This document shows positions 26,965-33,670 of a stretch of DNA of 37,939 nucleotides, piece by piece. Each line of letters begins with the position of its first letter. Position 1 is the first letter of the stretch. The translations under genes were made by a program, and so were the position numbers. The notes under the pieces are model-generated. The model was not told the origin of the DNA. It was given only the letters and a program-made list of their open reading frames with translations, and searched no databases. The stretch spans positions 1 through 37,939 of the forward strand of contig JAQYEZ010000061.1 of assembly GCA_028723425.1 (NCBI GenBank), in the 5' to 3' direction. The stretch is from Peptoniphilaceae bacterium. Its GTDB lineage: Bacteria > Bacillota > Clostridia > Tissierellales > Peptoniphilaceae.

Positions 26965-28560
26965 TTAAATATCTTTATAGTCCTCTATATCAATAATTTT
27001 ATCAAAACTTGCTAGATACTTTTTATCTTGATTATGTGTAATTACTATTCTTGTTAAGTCAGATAAATTTCCTATTAAATCTTCTATAGTTTTGGCACTT
27101 ACTGGGTCAAGACCACTTGTAGGTTCATCAAAGATTATTACTTTTGCTCCCTTATAAAGAGCTCTTGCTAATTCTAGTTTCTTTTTTTCTCCCCCTGATA
27201 GACTTTCATTTGATAAAATCAAATCTTTTTTACTTTGATAGACATAGCTTAAATCCACTCTTTCTATGATTTCCTCTATCTTTTGTAAATCTATATCATC
27301 ACTTCCCATACTTATATTGTCTAATAACTTATCTTTAAAAACAATGGAATTTTGTGGTATATAGTAAATTAGCGAATAAATTTCTTTTTCTTTGAAACTT
27401 TTGAAATCACCATTTTCAAATTTTATTTCTCCTAAATAATTATCATTTATTTTCATCAAAATCTTTGCAAGGGATGACTTTCCTGATCCTGATTTGCCTA
27501 TTATGGCATAGGTTTTGTTTTTTTCTATATCTAGGTTTAAATTATCAAAAATTTTATTGTCTCCATATGAAAGAGATAAATCTCTTATTTTTATATCAAG
27601 TCTAGGCAAGCTTTCTTTTCCTTGTATCTTTGTTTTGTCTGGTATCTTTTTTACAACCATATCTTTTATTTTTCTGGTTGATATGATTTGAGTTAGATTT
27701 CTAAAAGCTTCTGACATGGCATTGGTTGAGATTGATACTAAGGTTAGAGAAGCTAATAAATCAGATAGATTTATTATATTTGCTTTTACCAAAAGACTGC
27801 CAACATATATTATTAAAAGATAAGATAGAAGGTTTAGAGCAAAAAGAATTTCATATAACATTGAATTTGTAATATTTAATTTATTTCTTGCTTCTAGTAG
27901 GTCAGAATTATTTTTATCAAATCTTTTCAAAAAGTATCCTATATTGTTTGATTCTTTTATAACTAAGTAGCCATCCAAAAGTTCATTCAATTTATCTATG
28001 TATTTTGAATATTTATTAGATCTTGATACTTGAAGTTTTGATATTACTTTTGAGAAAGCACTACTAATAAAACCTGGTAAGATTACAAAGGCAATTGTTG
28101 CTAGAAGTATGTATGGATGAATCTTATATAAACCAATTATATAAACAAGGGTCCTACCAATACCTGTAAGTGCTGTTGGTAGAGTTGTTAGATAATCAAG
28201 TCTTAATTGGTCTACATTTTGGTCTATATCTGCTAAAAATTCCCCTTTGTTTTTCCTGTAAAAAAGGGAGGTTTTAGATAAGAAGATACCTTCTATATAA
28301 TCATGCCTTAAATCTTGGCATATATTTTTAGTAAATGAGTTGGAATTTTTTTCTGATATGTAAAAAAAGATACAAGCTAATATGATAGAGGCTATAGCCG
28401 AAAAGATAATATTTTTTACCTCTCCTGAATTCTTCCCTGTAAATATGTCTACAAGTTTGGCACTTCGAGTAGTAAACAAATAAATAAAGTATACTTCCAA
28501 AATCCCAAATATTACTGATAATATTAAATTTTTCTTAAATTTTAGTATGTATTTTTTCAT
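26965..28560 (-). CDS. RiPP-cluster ABC exporter (membrane domain plus ATPase)
   Basis: A 531-residue half-transporter: about six membrane helices in residues 1-310 and an ATPase domain with Walker A GKSGSGKSS, Q-loop YIPQNSIVF, signature ESLSGGEKKK, Walker B VIIFDEPTSGLDP and H-loop IVITHNQDKK. It probably works as a homodimer, since no partner is adjacent. It lacks the N-terminal C39 cysteine protease domain that many peptide exporters use to cut a double-glycine leader. In this cluster the JAMM protein is the only candidate protease. Its start codon overlaps the stop of the radical SAM gene by one base, and it ends at the shared terminator. I infer that it exports the mature modified peptide. 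Confidence 0.85.
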   Translation of the reverse strand: MKKYILKFKKNLILSVIFGILEVYFIYLFTTRSAKLVDIFTGKNSGEVKNIIFSAIASIILACIFFYISEKNSNSFTKNICQDLRHDYIEGIFLSKTSLFYRKNKGEFLADIDQNVDQLRLDYLTTLPTALTGIGRTLVYIIGLYKIHPYILLATIAFVILPGFISSAFSKVISKLQVSRSNKYSKYIDKLNELLDGYLVIKESNNIGYFLKRFDKNNSDLLEARNKLNITNSMLYEILFALNLLSYLLIIYVGSLLVKANIINLSDLLASLTLVSISTNAMSEAFRNLTQIISTRKIKDMVVKKIPDKTKIQGKESLPRLDIKIRDLSLSYGDNKIFDNLNLDIEKNKTYAIIGKSGSGKSSLAKILMKINDNYLGEIKFENGDFKSFKEKEIYSLIYYIPQNSIVFKDKLLDNISMGSDDIDLQKIEEIIERVDLSYVYQSKKDLILSNESLSGGEKKKLELARALYKGAKVIIFDEPTSGLDPVSAKTIEDLIGNLSDLTRIVITHNQDKKYLASFDKIIDIEDYKDI

Positions 28561-29840
28561 TAATAAATCTCTCCGATTCTAATTAAATCTCTGATAATAT
28601 ATGCTCTAATTCTTCTTTTTTCTTCGCAATGTTCTAGTTTATTATCCTTATTATAAATTAATAGTGATGCTGGGCACTCACTGCACATGTCTTTAATCCA
28701 ACATTTAGAACATTCACTTATATAATAGGTCTTCAAATTATCGAAGAAATCAGCTAGTTGATCATAATTGCTATAGAAAATATTGCTTTTGTTTAAATCA
28801 CCAATTATATATTTACTATACCCCATAAAGAAATGACAAGGTATAATTTTACCAAGAGGTGTAATCGCAATAGATTCTAGGCCAGCGTCACAATAATTTC
28901 TTTTATATTCTTTTCCAAGAACAGCCCTTAAAGTCGCTAATTTTACTTGCTTATTGTAACTTATCTCACTATTATTTATACACTTTTCATCAATAGAATA
29001 CTCACTATCACCTATGCAATCAGAAATGAATATTTTTATATCACCATATTTGTTCTTTAAAAATGATTCAATATCTGTCTTTGAAATATTATTATCTATA
29101 TGTAACTTGGTATATGTTACTTCTAATAATTGGATATTAACATTATGCCTTCTTAACAAAAAAATAGCATCATTCACTTTATTAAACGATCCTTCACCAT
29201 TTTTAAATGGTCTTAAAATGTTATGTATATAGCTTTCTCCATCTATACTTATAGTAACATAAAAATTATTTTCATTAAAAAATTCTGCTATCTCTTTTGT
29301 TATCAAAGTCCCATTAGTTACTATTGTAAATCTAGGAATAGTTTTTATTAACATTGAATTATATAAGAACTCGAATTCTTTCACTGTTTGCTTTATTGTT
29401 TCAAAACTTAATAGAGGTTCTCCTCCAAAAAACATTACAGTTCCAACTTTGCTAAAGTATTTTGGAATAATTTTTGATACTAAATAACCTATTTTTTCAG
29501 GCTTGATATCATTTTTCTCTTGATTGTAATCTCCTCCATTGGCATAACAATATTTACAAGCTAGATTGCATTTATTATTCAGAATAATTTCTAATTTAGA
29601 TAAATAATCTGTTCTTTTTAAATTTGTGCTTTTCTTATGTTTCTTTGAAACAAATGTATTATTTATATAGTTTTCGAAACTTTTTAATTCATAATTTGTC
29701 ATATCATCTAATTTATTAATAATACTTTGGAATTTAGTATAATTACTTTTATCCAACTTCTTTATGCTCAAATTATTTTTGTAAAATACATAAAAATAAT
29801 TGTTATTTTCTACAATCAAAAAATCACTTTTCTTTAACAT
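28560..29840 (-). CDS. Radical SAM/SPASM peptide maturase
   Basis: A 426-residue enzyme. The radical SAM motif is C91-x3-C95-x2-C98 (NNKCNLACKYCY), preceded by an 80-residue N-terminal segment that could act as a leader-binding domain. FFGGEPLLSF follows the cluster loop. The SPASM region begins at CDAGLESIAITPLGKIIPC and ends with CSKCWIKDMCSECPAS and HCE, enough cysteines for two extra Fe-S clusters. Enzymes of this build install thioether, C-C or related crosslinks in ribosomal peptides. The substrate should be the 44-residue peptide encoded at 30340-30474. The start overlaps the JAMM gene by 17 bp, and AGGAG precedes it. Which bond it forms cannot be read from sequence. Confidence 0.9.
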   Translation of the reverse strand: MLKKSDFLIVENNNYFYVFYKNNLSIKKLDKSNYTKFQSIINKLDDMTNYELKSFENYINNTFVSKKHKKSTNLKRTDYLSKLEIILNNKCNLACKYCYANGGDYNQEKNDIKPEKIGYLVSKIIPKYFSKVGTVMFFGGEPLLSFETIKQTVKEFEFLYNSMLIKTIPRFTIVTNGTLITKEIAEFFNENNFYVTISIDGESYIHNILRPFKNGEGSFNKVNDAIFLLRRHNVNIQLLEVTYTKLHIDNNISKTDIESFLKNKYGDIKIFISDCIGDSEYSIDEKCINNSEISYNKQVKLATLRAVLGKEYKRNYCDAGLESIAITPLGKIIPCHFFMGYSKYIIGDLNKSNIFYSNYDQLADFFDNLKTYYISECSKCWIKDMCSECPASLLIYNKDNKLEHCEEKRRIRAYIIRDLIRIGEIY

Positions 29841-30285
29841 TTTTAATGTCTCCTAATTTCCTATATTTTAACACTTCATCATAATAATCAATTTGATATT
29901 TTATGCAATTTGTAACAAAAAATATATATTTTGATAAGCCAAGTTTTTTCCCTAATTTTATGAAACTATTATTAAAAGCATAATCCTGATTGGAAAAAGA
30001 AATACAAGCATCTTTTAAATAATAAGGATGTGTGTGTATAATCATTGGTATATAATTATTAATGCTACACCATTTCAAAAAATAATAGGACTCCATTTTA
30101 GGTATTATTAGATTAGGAGTTTTTTTTGAATTCAAATTGTTATTTATGATCTCCTTTTTAAATTTAATTTCATAATTATATTTTTGGCTTTCAACAGCTA
30201 TAAAATATCCATATTCAATGAATTTATTATTTTCTATTTTTTCTTCTAAAATATTAATTATTGTTTCTAAATTTTTAATATACAT
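29824..30285 (-). CDS. JAMM/JAB-fold putative metalloprotease of the RiPP cluster
   Basis: A 153-residue soluble protein without close named relatives that I can recall. It has the JAMM zinc pattern: a possible glutamate E24 in FIEYGYFIAV, H84 and H86 in IIHTHP, then S98 and D101 in SFSNQD, i.e. H-x-H-x11-S-x2-D. The usual spacing is nearer 7-10, so the loop is slightly long. JAMM proteins are zinc isopeptidases or proteases. Here I infer leader-peptide removal, because the exporter has no peptidase domain. It is second after the precursor and overlaps the radical SAM gene by 17 bp. Its ATG has no clear ribosome site and lies inside one arm of an inverted repeat (30279-30304). Confidence 0.65.
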   Translation of the reverse strand: MYIKNLETIINILEEKIENNKFIEYGYFIAVESQKYNYEIKFKKEIINNNLNSKKTPNLIIPKMESYYFLKWCSINNYIPMIIHTHPYYLKDACISFSNQDYAFNNSFIKLGKKLGLSKYIFFVTNCIKYQIDYYDEVLKYRKLGDIKNVKEK

Positions 30286-30304
30286 AATAAGATAACAGGA
30301 ATAG
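30279..30304. repeat. Inverted repeat arm, downstream of the precursor gene
   Basis: This arm pairs with 30501-30526 in inverted orientation, matching 24 of 26 bases; the core is AATAAG, one mismatch, then TAACAGGAATAG. It covers the start codon and upstream region of the JAMM gene. The two arms enclose 196 bp that contain exactly the precursor gene and its ribosome site. Confidence 0.8.
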
Positions 30305-30339
30305 GCTTTGCTAATTAAGTTTAATTAAATCAAATAAAA

Positions 30340-30474
30340 TCAGTCTTTTGTCCCTGAAGTACCACCGCATCCGATTCCGCAAGAAGATAGCTCTGTTTCA
30401 AGATTATCTAATTCTTTTTCTATATCATTGTCAATTTCTATTTCTTCAAATTTAATTTCTTTTATATTATCCAT
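30340..30474 (-). CDS. RiPP precursor peptide (44 residues)
   Basis: A small gene with GGAG placed 6 nt before the ATG. The product starts MDNIKEIKFEEIEIDNDIEK, has an acidic, lysine-containing leader of about 31 residues (12 Glu or Asp-rich turns, no signal peptide), and ends in SSCGIGCGGTSGTKD. The two cysteines (C32, C36), the Gly-rich stretch and Thr/Ser acceptors make CGIGCGGTSGTKD the likely core. It lies directly upstream of the JAMM, radical SAM and ABC genes on the same strand, the normal position of a radical-SAM RiPP precursor. The leader lacks a double-glycine site before the cysteines; a GG pair occurs only inside the core. I know no characterised peptide with this core. Confidence 0.82.
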   Translation of the reverse strand: MDNIKEIKFEEIEIDNDIEKELDNLETELSSCGIGCGGTSGTKD

Positions 30475-30500
30475 AATATTCTCCATTTTTTTATGTTTGT

Positions 30501-30526
30501 CTATTCCTGTTAGCTTATTACGTATA
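30501..30526. repeat. Inverted repeat arm, upstream of the precursor gene
   Basis: Partner of the arm at 30279-30304 (24 of 26 bases). In a transcript running through the precursor gene this arm would lie in the 5' leader and could pair with the start region of the JAMM gene. Confidence 0.8.
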
Positions 30527-30697
30527 CATCATTTTAATAAATAGAAGTCATATCTAAAACATAGTATAAACTTATCTAGTATAATATTTTTACTATCATC
30601 TAATATATAATATATATTATGCTTACAAACCAATCTCATAGCTGATTCTTTATTGGATATAATCTTATTAATTTTTTCCTTCTTCTGATTTACTCAT

Positions 30698-30829
30698 TCA
30701 GTCTTTCTTATTTCTTTGATATTTCCCAAATTGTTCTGTATAAAATTTACCAGCTTTAGCTCTAAGTAACTTTAGTGTTAATGTTTCTATTTTAGTTGTA
30801 TAGTAACGTTCATAACATCCATTTCTAAA
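30698..30829 (-). pseudogene. Remnant of an IS256-family transposase
   Basis: A 43-codon open stretch without a start codon reads FRNGCYERYYTTKIETLTLK and continues to GKFYTEQFGKYQRN before a stop. This matches the conserved N-terminal part of IS256 (mutator-type) transposases, whose consensus runs roughly NGYYERDYTTKVGTLTLKVPR then GKFSTELFERYQRN. The rest of the transposase and the terminal repeats are not visible. It is a decayed fragment between the signal-like peptide gene and the RiPP precursor, a sign that mobile elements have visited this island. Confidence 0.7.
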
Positions 30830-30850
30830 TTACCTTTTCTTTTTACACAA

Positions 30851-30985
30851 TTATATGTACTCTATCTCTGATATTTTACATAAATCTATGGTATAATCTT
30901 CTATATCGTTTAAAATATTTGCAAAATTTATTACTAGTACAAGCGATAATATACATATTATTATTTTTTTCTTCTTTCTTCCCAT
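30851..30985 (-). CDS. Small signal-peptide-like protein, putative signalling peptide precursor (44 residues)
   Basis: A 44-residue frame starting MGRKKKKIIICILSLVLVIN: six basic residues, a hydrophobic core of about 15 residues, then an acidic tail ending CKISEIEYI. AAGGAG lies 6-7 nt before the ATG. A good promoter (31015-31043) stands about 23 nt further upstream, so this looks like a real gene rather than chance. It is divergent from an HTH regulator of PlcR-like length. Known PapR precursors (48 residues: export signal plus a C-terminal active heptapeptide) have the same layout, so I infer a secreted pheromone whose active part would be C-terminal. A small membrane protein of other function is the alternative. 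Confidence 0.55.
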   Translation of the reverse strand: MGRKKKKIIICILSLVLVINFANILNDIEDYTIDLCKISEIEYI

Positions 30986-31014
30986 ATAAATCTCCTTAAA
31001 TTTTTGTTAATTAA

Positions 31015-31043
31015 ATAATATACTTAGAAATATATGCTGTCTA
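31015..31043 (-). promoter_or_regulatory. Promoter of the small signal-like gene (and possibly the RiPP operon)
   Basis: -35 TAGACA (31038-31043), a 17-bp spacer and -10 TATTAT (31015-31020). I find no equally good promoter directly upstream of the precursor gene and no terminator between 30850 and 30530. Transcription from here may therefore continue into the RiPP genes. Confidence 0.6.
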
Positions 31044-31058
31044 TCCAAGATTTATCCA

Positions 31059-31087
31059 TGTACATAAGTATTTATATATGATATAAT
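31059..31087 (+). promoter_or_regulatory. Promoter of the HTH regulator gene
   Basis: -35 TGTACA (31059-31064), inside the palindrome ATGTACAT (31058-31065), then a 17-bp spacer and -10 TATAAT (31082-31087). It is back to back with the divergent promoter, with 15 bp between the two -35 boxes. The repeat TATCCA occurs at 31042-31047 and 31053-31058, 11 bp apart. Confidence 0.55.
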
Positions 31088-31106
31088 AAATTTTTAGGTG
31101 ATTATA

Positions 31107-31961
31107 ATGAGAAATAAAAAGCTTCTTTTTGCTAACTTCTTGAAAGAAATAAGAGTTAAAAATCATCTTACTCAAGAAGAGTTATCTGAGAAAACTTTTA
31201 TTAACGTAAAAACTATTTCCAACATGGAAAATGCTAAGGTTAATTTTGATTTTGATAATTTAGAAATTCTATCTAGCGTTCTAAAAGTAGATTTTATCGA
31301 AAAATATTTTGAAGTTTTTTATGGAGATTCTAATGATATTGATTCTATAATTAATTCTTTAAATTCTAAAGATAGGATAAATGGTTATTCTCAGCTAAAA
31401 GAAATTGATGATTTAACAAGAATAAAGAATAGCACACAAAGAAGTATTGTTAAATTAAAATCTGAAAAGTTAATACTTTTCCTAAAAAGTATACAGGAGA
31501 AAGATAACATCCAAAAAAGAAGAGAGCTTATTGTTGAGGCTTTAAATGTTGATGGTTATTTCGATTTTAATGATTTAAAATCAAATTACTATGAAGATAT
31601 TGATTACAGGATACTGATGAATTACGCTTTGACATTGAGTAATAATAAAAGATTAATCATATATAAATTTATAGAAGAGTCCATTAGCCCCAAAAATAAT
31701 TTGTACCCTATCTTGTGTAACAATATAGCTAATACTTATCTTATATCAAATAATAACGAAATAGCTTTAAGGTACATAAATATGGCAATTGCCACAAGTT
31801 CTTCACCTTCACCAGTTATGTTCTATACTAAAGGATTAATATTAGAGAATTTGTCACTGCCTTATAAAAAGTACATATATATGTCTCTTGAACTTGCTAA
31901 AAATGACAAAGATACCTATAACCATATTTTAAAGTTAGTAAATAGTAGAAAACAAAAGTAG
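31107..31961 (+). CDS. HTH regulator with TPR-like C-terminal domain (PlcR/Rgg-like)
   Basis: A 284-residue protein. Residues about 5-60 are an XRE-type helix-turn-helix (LKEIRVKNHLTQEELSEKTF then NVKTISNMEN). The remaining 220 residues are helical, with TPR-like repeats such as ILCNNIANTYLISNNNEIALRYINMAIA. This build and length fit RRNPP peptide-sensing regulators (PlcR has 285 residues; Rgg is similar). The open frame begins at a GTG (31098), but AGGTG lies 6 nt before the ATG at 31107, so I start there. It is divergent from the 44-residue signal-like gene and the RiPP operon, which it probably controls. That control and any peptide ligand are inferred. Confidence 0.8.
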   Translation: MRNKKLLFANFLKEIRVKNHLTQEELSEKTFINVKTISNMENAKVNFDFDNLEILSSVLKVDFIEKYFEVFYGDSNDIDSIINSLNSKDRINGYSQLKEIDDLTRIKNSTQRSIVKLKSEKLILFLKSIQEKDNIQKRRELIVEALNVDGYFDFNDLKSNYYEDIDYRILMNYALTLSNNKRLIIYKFIEESISPKNNLYPILCNNIANTYLISNNNEIALRYINMAIATSSSPSPVMFYTKGLILENLSLPYKKYIYMSLELAKNDKDTYNHILKLVNSRKQK

Positions 31962-32073
31962 AAGTTAGATTTGTGATTTTTGTTACAATAATTTGTCGAA
32001 TGTAAATACATCCTTTTTGTAATATCGTTACATTATGCCACAATAAAATCAATGAATGAAAATTATAGCGAAA

Positions 32074-32113
32074 GTATAGAAATTTCCGATAAGTGTATAG
32101 ATATTTCCAATAA
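32074..32113. repeat. Two tandem 19-bp repeats
   Basis: GTATAGAAATTTCCGATAA (32074-32092) and GTATAGATATTTCCAATAA (32095-32113) agree at 17 of 19 positions with a 21-bp period, two helical turns. They lie in the 399-bp gap behind the HTH regulator. They may be a regulator site or the remnant of an element end; no gene is attached. Confidence 0.6.
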
Positions 32114-32221
32114 AACACAAATATATACCTCGCTTCCATTTTTTATTATATGAATTATCTGAATTATAAAATAAACAAATCTTTAAAAATTAATCTTAGA
32201 TGATTATAACAAATACATAGA

Positions 32222-32331
32222 TATAATTATATAAAATAAAGGAGGATTGTGCATACTCCAAATCTGAAGTGTTAATAATTTTATGTATCAACCTAAACCC
32301 TTGTTAAGTAGTCAAGGTTGATACATTTTTT
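32222..32331 (+). ncRNA. Candidate small RNA with strong terminator
   Basis: A -10-like TATAAT (32222-32227) is followed by AAAGGAGG, an 8-codon GTG frame (MHTPNLKC), and a perfect 12-bp terminator stem (32283-32294 with 32315-32326) ending in six T. GGAG can pair with CTCC a few bases later, hiding the ribosome site. No plus-strand gene lies downstream. The -35 is unclear. The element is either an independent small RNA or a relic leader. The rest of the 31962-32360 gap holds only the tandem repeats above. Confidence 0.4.
32283..32331 (+). terminator. Intrinsic terminator
   Basis: ATGTATCAACCT and AGGTTGATACAT form a perfect 12-bp stem with a 20-nt loop, then TTTTTT. It is directed to the plus strand; no U-tract follows on the other strand. 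Confidence 0.8.
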
Positions 32332-32360
32332 ATTTCTATAGTTTACATAAATATAAGAAT

Positions 32361-33587
32361 CTAGCTTAAAACATCATTAAAATTATTAATGGCAGGTAGT
32401 TTTCTAATATTTTTATTAAATGCCCAATATATGGCGACTAGAAGTATTATAAGACTTCCTATAAGGATAGCTTTTGGGCTTGATAAATATTCTCCTAAAA
32501 AACCACCCAATAAGGCTCCAATAGGTGCCATAAATGTTGATATGCCAACCATTGCTCCCATAGTAGATCCTATTCTTTGACTTGGAACTATCATCTGTAC
32601 CATAGTTTGAGCATAAACATTAACTACTCCAACCACAAACCAACCAAGAGCATATAGGCTTATTGCAATTTTGATATTAGATCCAAAAAAAGAAACTCCC
32701 AACCATGAAAAAGCCACTACTAGCATCCCATAGACATATAGCTTTCCCAAAGAGATATCTTTTAATTTTGGCAAGCCTGCAACCAATGATCCAACCAAGA
32801 CTCCTAATCCCATACCTGCAAGCATTAGGCTATAAAATATTTCATCTTTTGCAAAAGCAGGCAAAACTGCACTTATTGATGTGGCAGAAAAATTAATAAA
32901 TACGACTCCAATGACTAGGGCAAAAATTCTTGAATCCTTAAACATTAAAAGTCCCTCTTTAAGGTCTTTAAAATGATTTTTTATTAAATTTCCTTTCTCT
33001 ATATTTTCCTTACGGTTAAACTCGCTAAGCTTTTTAGATAATAGACAAAACAAGACTCCTGCCACTACAAAACTTAGGCTATCAGCATAAAATGCTGTCA
33101 TAAAGCCAAATATTGATATTACAAAGCCAGCTAAGGTATCAAAAATTGCATTTGACCCTTGGTAGGCCATAGTCATCAAGGAATTTGCTGTTATAAGTTC
33201 ATCTTCTGATAAAATTTTTGGCAACAAGGATATTTGCCCAGGATAAACCAGTTGATTAATCAAAGTAATTATAGGCATTATTACCATAATATGATAAACA
33301 CTTAGCCTTTTATAATAAAATAATAGAGGAAGTATAAGGAGCAAACCTGCCTGAATAAATTGAGTTGAAATTAAAAATTTCTTCATATTAATTTTATCCA
33401 AAATCGGACTTAAAAGTAATTGAATTACAGCAGTCGATGATGTTAAAAATAAGGTTATGCCTGAATAAACAGTAGAGCCAGTCATCTTGTAGACCAAGAG
33501 AGTCGATGCAATAGCATAAAGGCTATCTCCAAAATTAGTTATAAGTCTTGCAGAAAATAGTAAATTAAAATCTTTATTTTTGATCAT
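32361..33587 (-). CDS. MFS efflux transporter
   Basis: About 408 residues and 12 membrane helices, of the MFS_3/macrolide-efflux-like type: FNLLFSARLITNFGDSLYAIA at the start, SLVAGLPKLKDI in the middle, and the conserved MVQMIVPSQRIGSTMGAMVGIS near residue 330. It probably exports a drug or a metabolite. The frame opens at an ATG (33596) only one base behind GGAG. The ATG at 33585-33587 is spaced better (10 nt) and is my choice. It lies 83 bp downstream of an ArsR-type regulator on the same strand, with a copy of the regulator's palindrome directly before the ribosome site, so it is most likely that regulator's target. Confidence 0.85.
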   Translation of the reverse strand: MIKNKDFNLLFSARLITNFGDSLYAIASTLLVYKMTGSTVYSGITLFLTSSTAVIQLLLSPILDKINMKKFLISTQFIQAGLLLILPLLFYYKRLSVYHIMVIMPIITLINQLVYPGQISLLPKILSEDELITANSLMTMAYQGSNAIFDTLAGFVISIFGFMTAFYADSLSFVVAGVLFCLLSKKLSEFNRKENIEKGNLIKNHFKDLKEGLLMFKDSRIFALVIGVVFINFSATSISAVLPAFAKDEIFYSLMLAGMGLGVLVGSLVAGLPKLKDISLGKLYVYGMLVVAFSWLGVSFFGSNIKIAISLYALGWFVVGVVNVYAQTMVQMIVPSQRIGSTMGAMVGISTFMAPIGALLGGFLGEYLSSPKAILIGSLIILLVAIYWAFNKNIRKLPAINNFNDVLS

Positions 33588-33606
33588 TTTAAACATTCTC
33601 CTTTTA

Positions 33607-33619
33607 TTTAACGTTTAAA
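33607..33619. promoter_or_regulatory. ArsR-type operator before the MFS gene
   Basis: TTTAACGTTTAAA is nearly the same as the perfect palindrome TTTTAACGTTAAAA before the regulator gene (34164-34177). It overlaps the region just upstream of the MFS ribosome site. Confidence 0.55.
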
Positions 33620-33628
33620 TTATTTTGA

Positions 33629-33668
33629 CGGTTTTTTCTTTTTAAACCGGTAAGAATCAACTTACCGG
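33629..33668 (-). promoter_or_regulatory. Two mutually exclusive hairpins between regulator and MFS gene
   Basis: CCGGTAAG (33647-33654) pairs with CTTACCGG (33661-33668), a perfect 8-bp stem right after the regulator stop. CGGTTT (33629-33634) pairs with AAACCG (33644-33649). The two stems share bases 33647-33649 and exclude each other. This may be an attenuator, or a weak terminator with an alternative fold. Confidence 0.35.
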
Positions 33669-33670
33669 CC

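Noticed and set aside
30529-30687. A minus-strand open stretch of about 50 codons containing MRLVCKHNIYYILDDSKNI, between the IS256 remnant and the precursor.
   Set aside because: There is no ribosome site before its only ATG, no similarity I recognise, and it crosses the inverted-repeat neighbourhood. It is more likely leader or decayed sequence.
31897-32139. An 80-codon minus-strand frame overlapping the end of the HTH regulator.
   Set aside because: Low-complexity aromatic-rich product, no ribosome site, and it overlaps the real gene and the tandem repeats. It is treated as a shadow frame.
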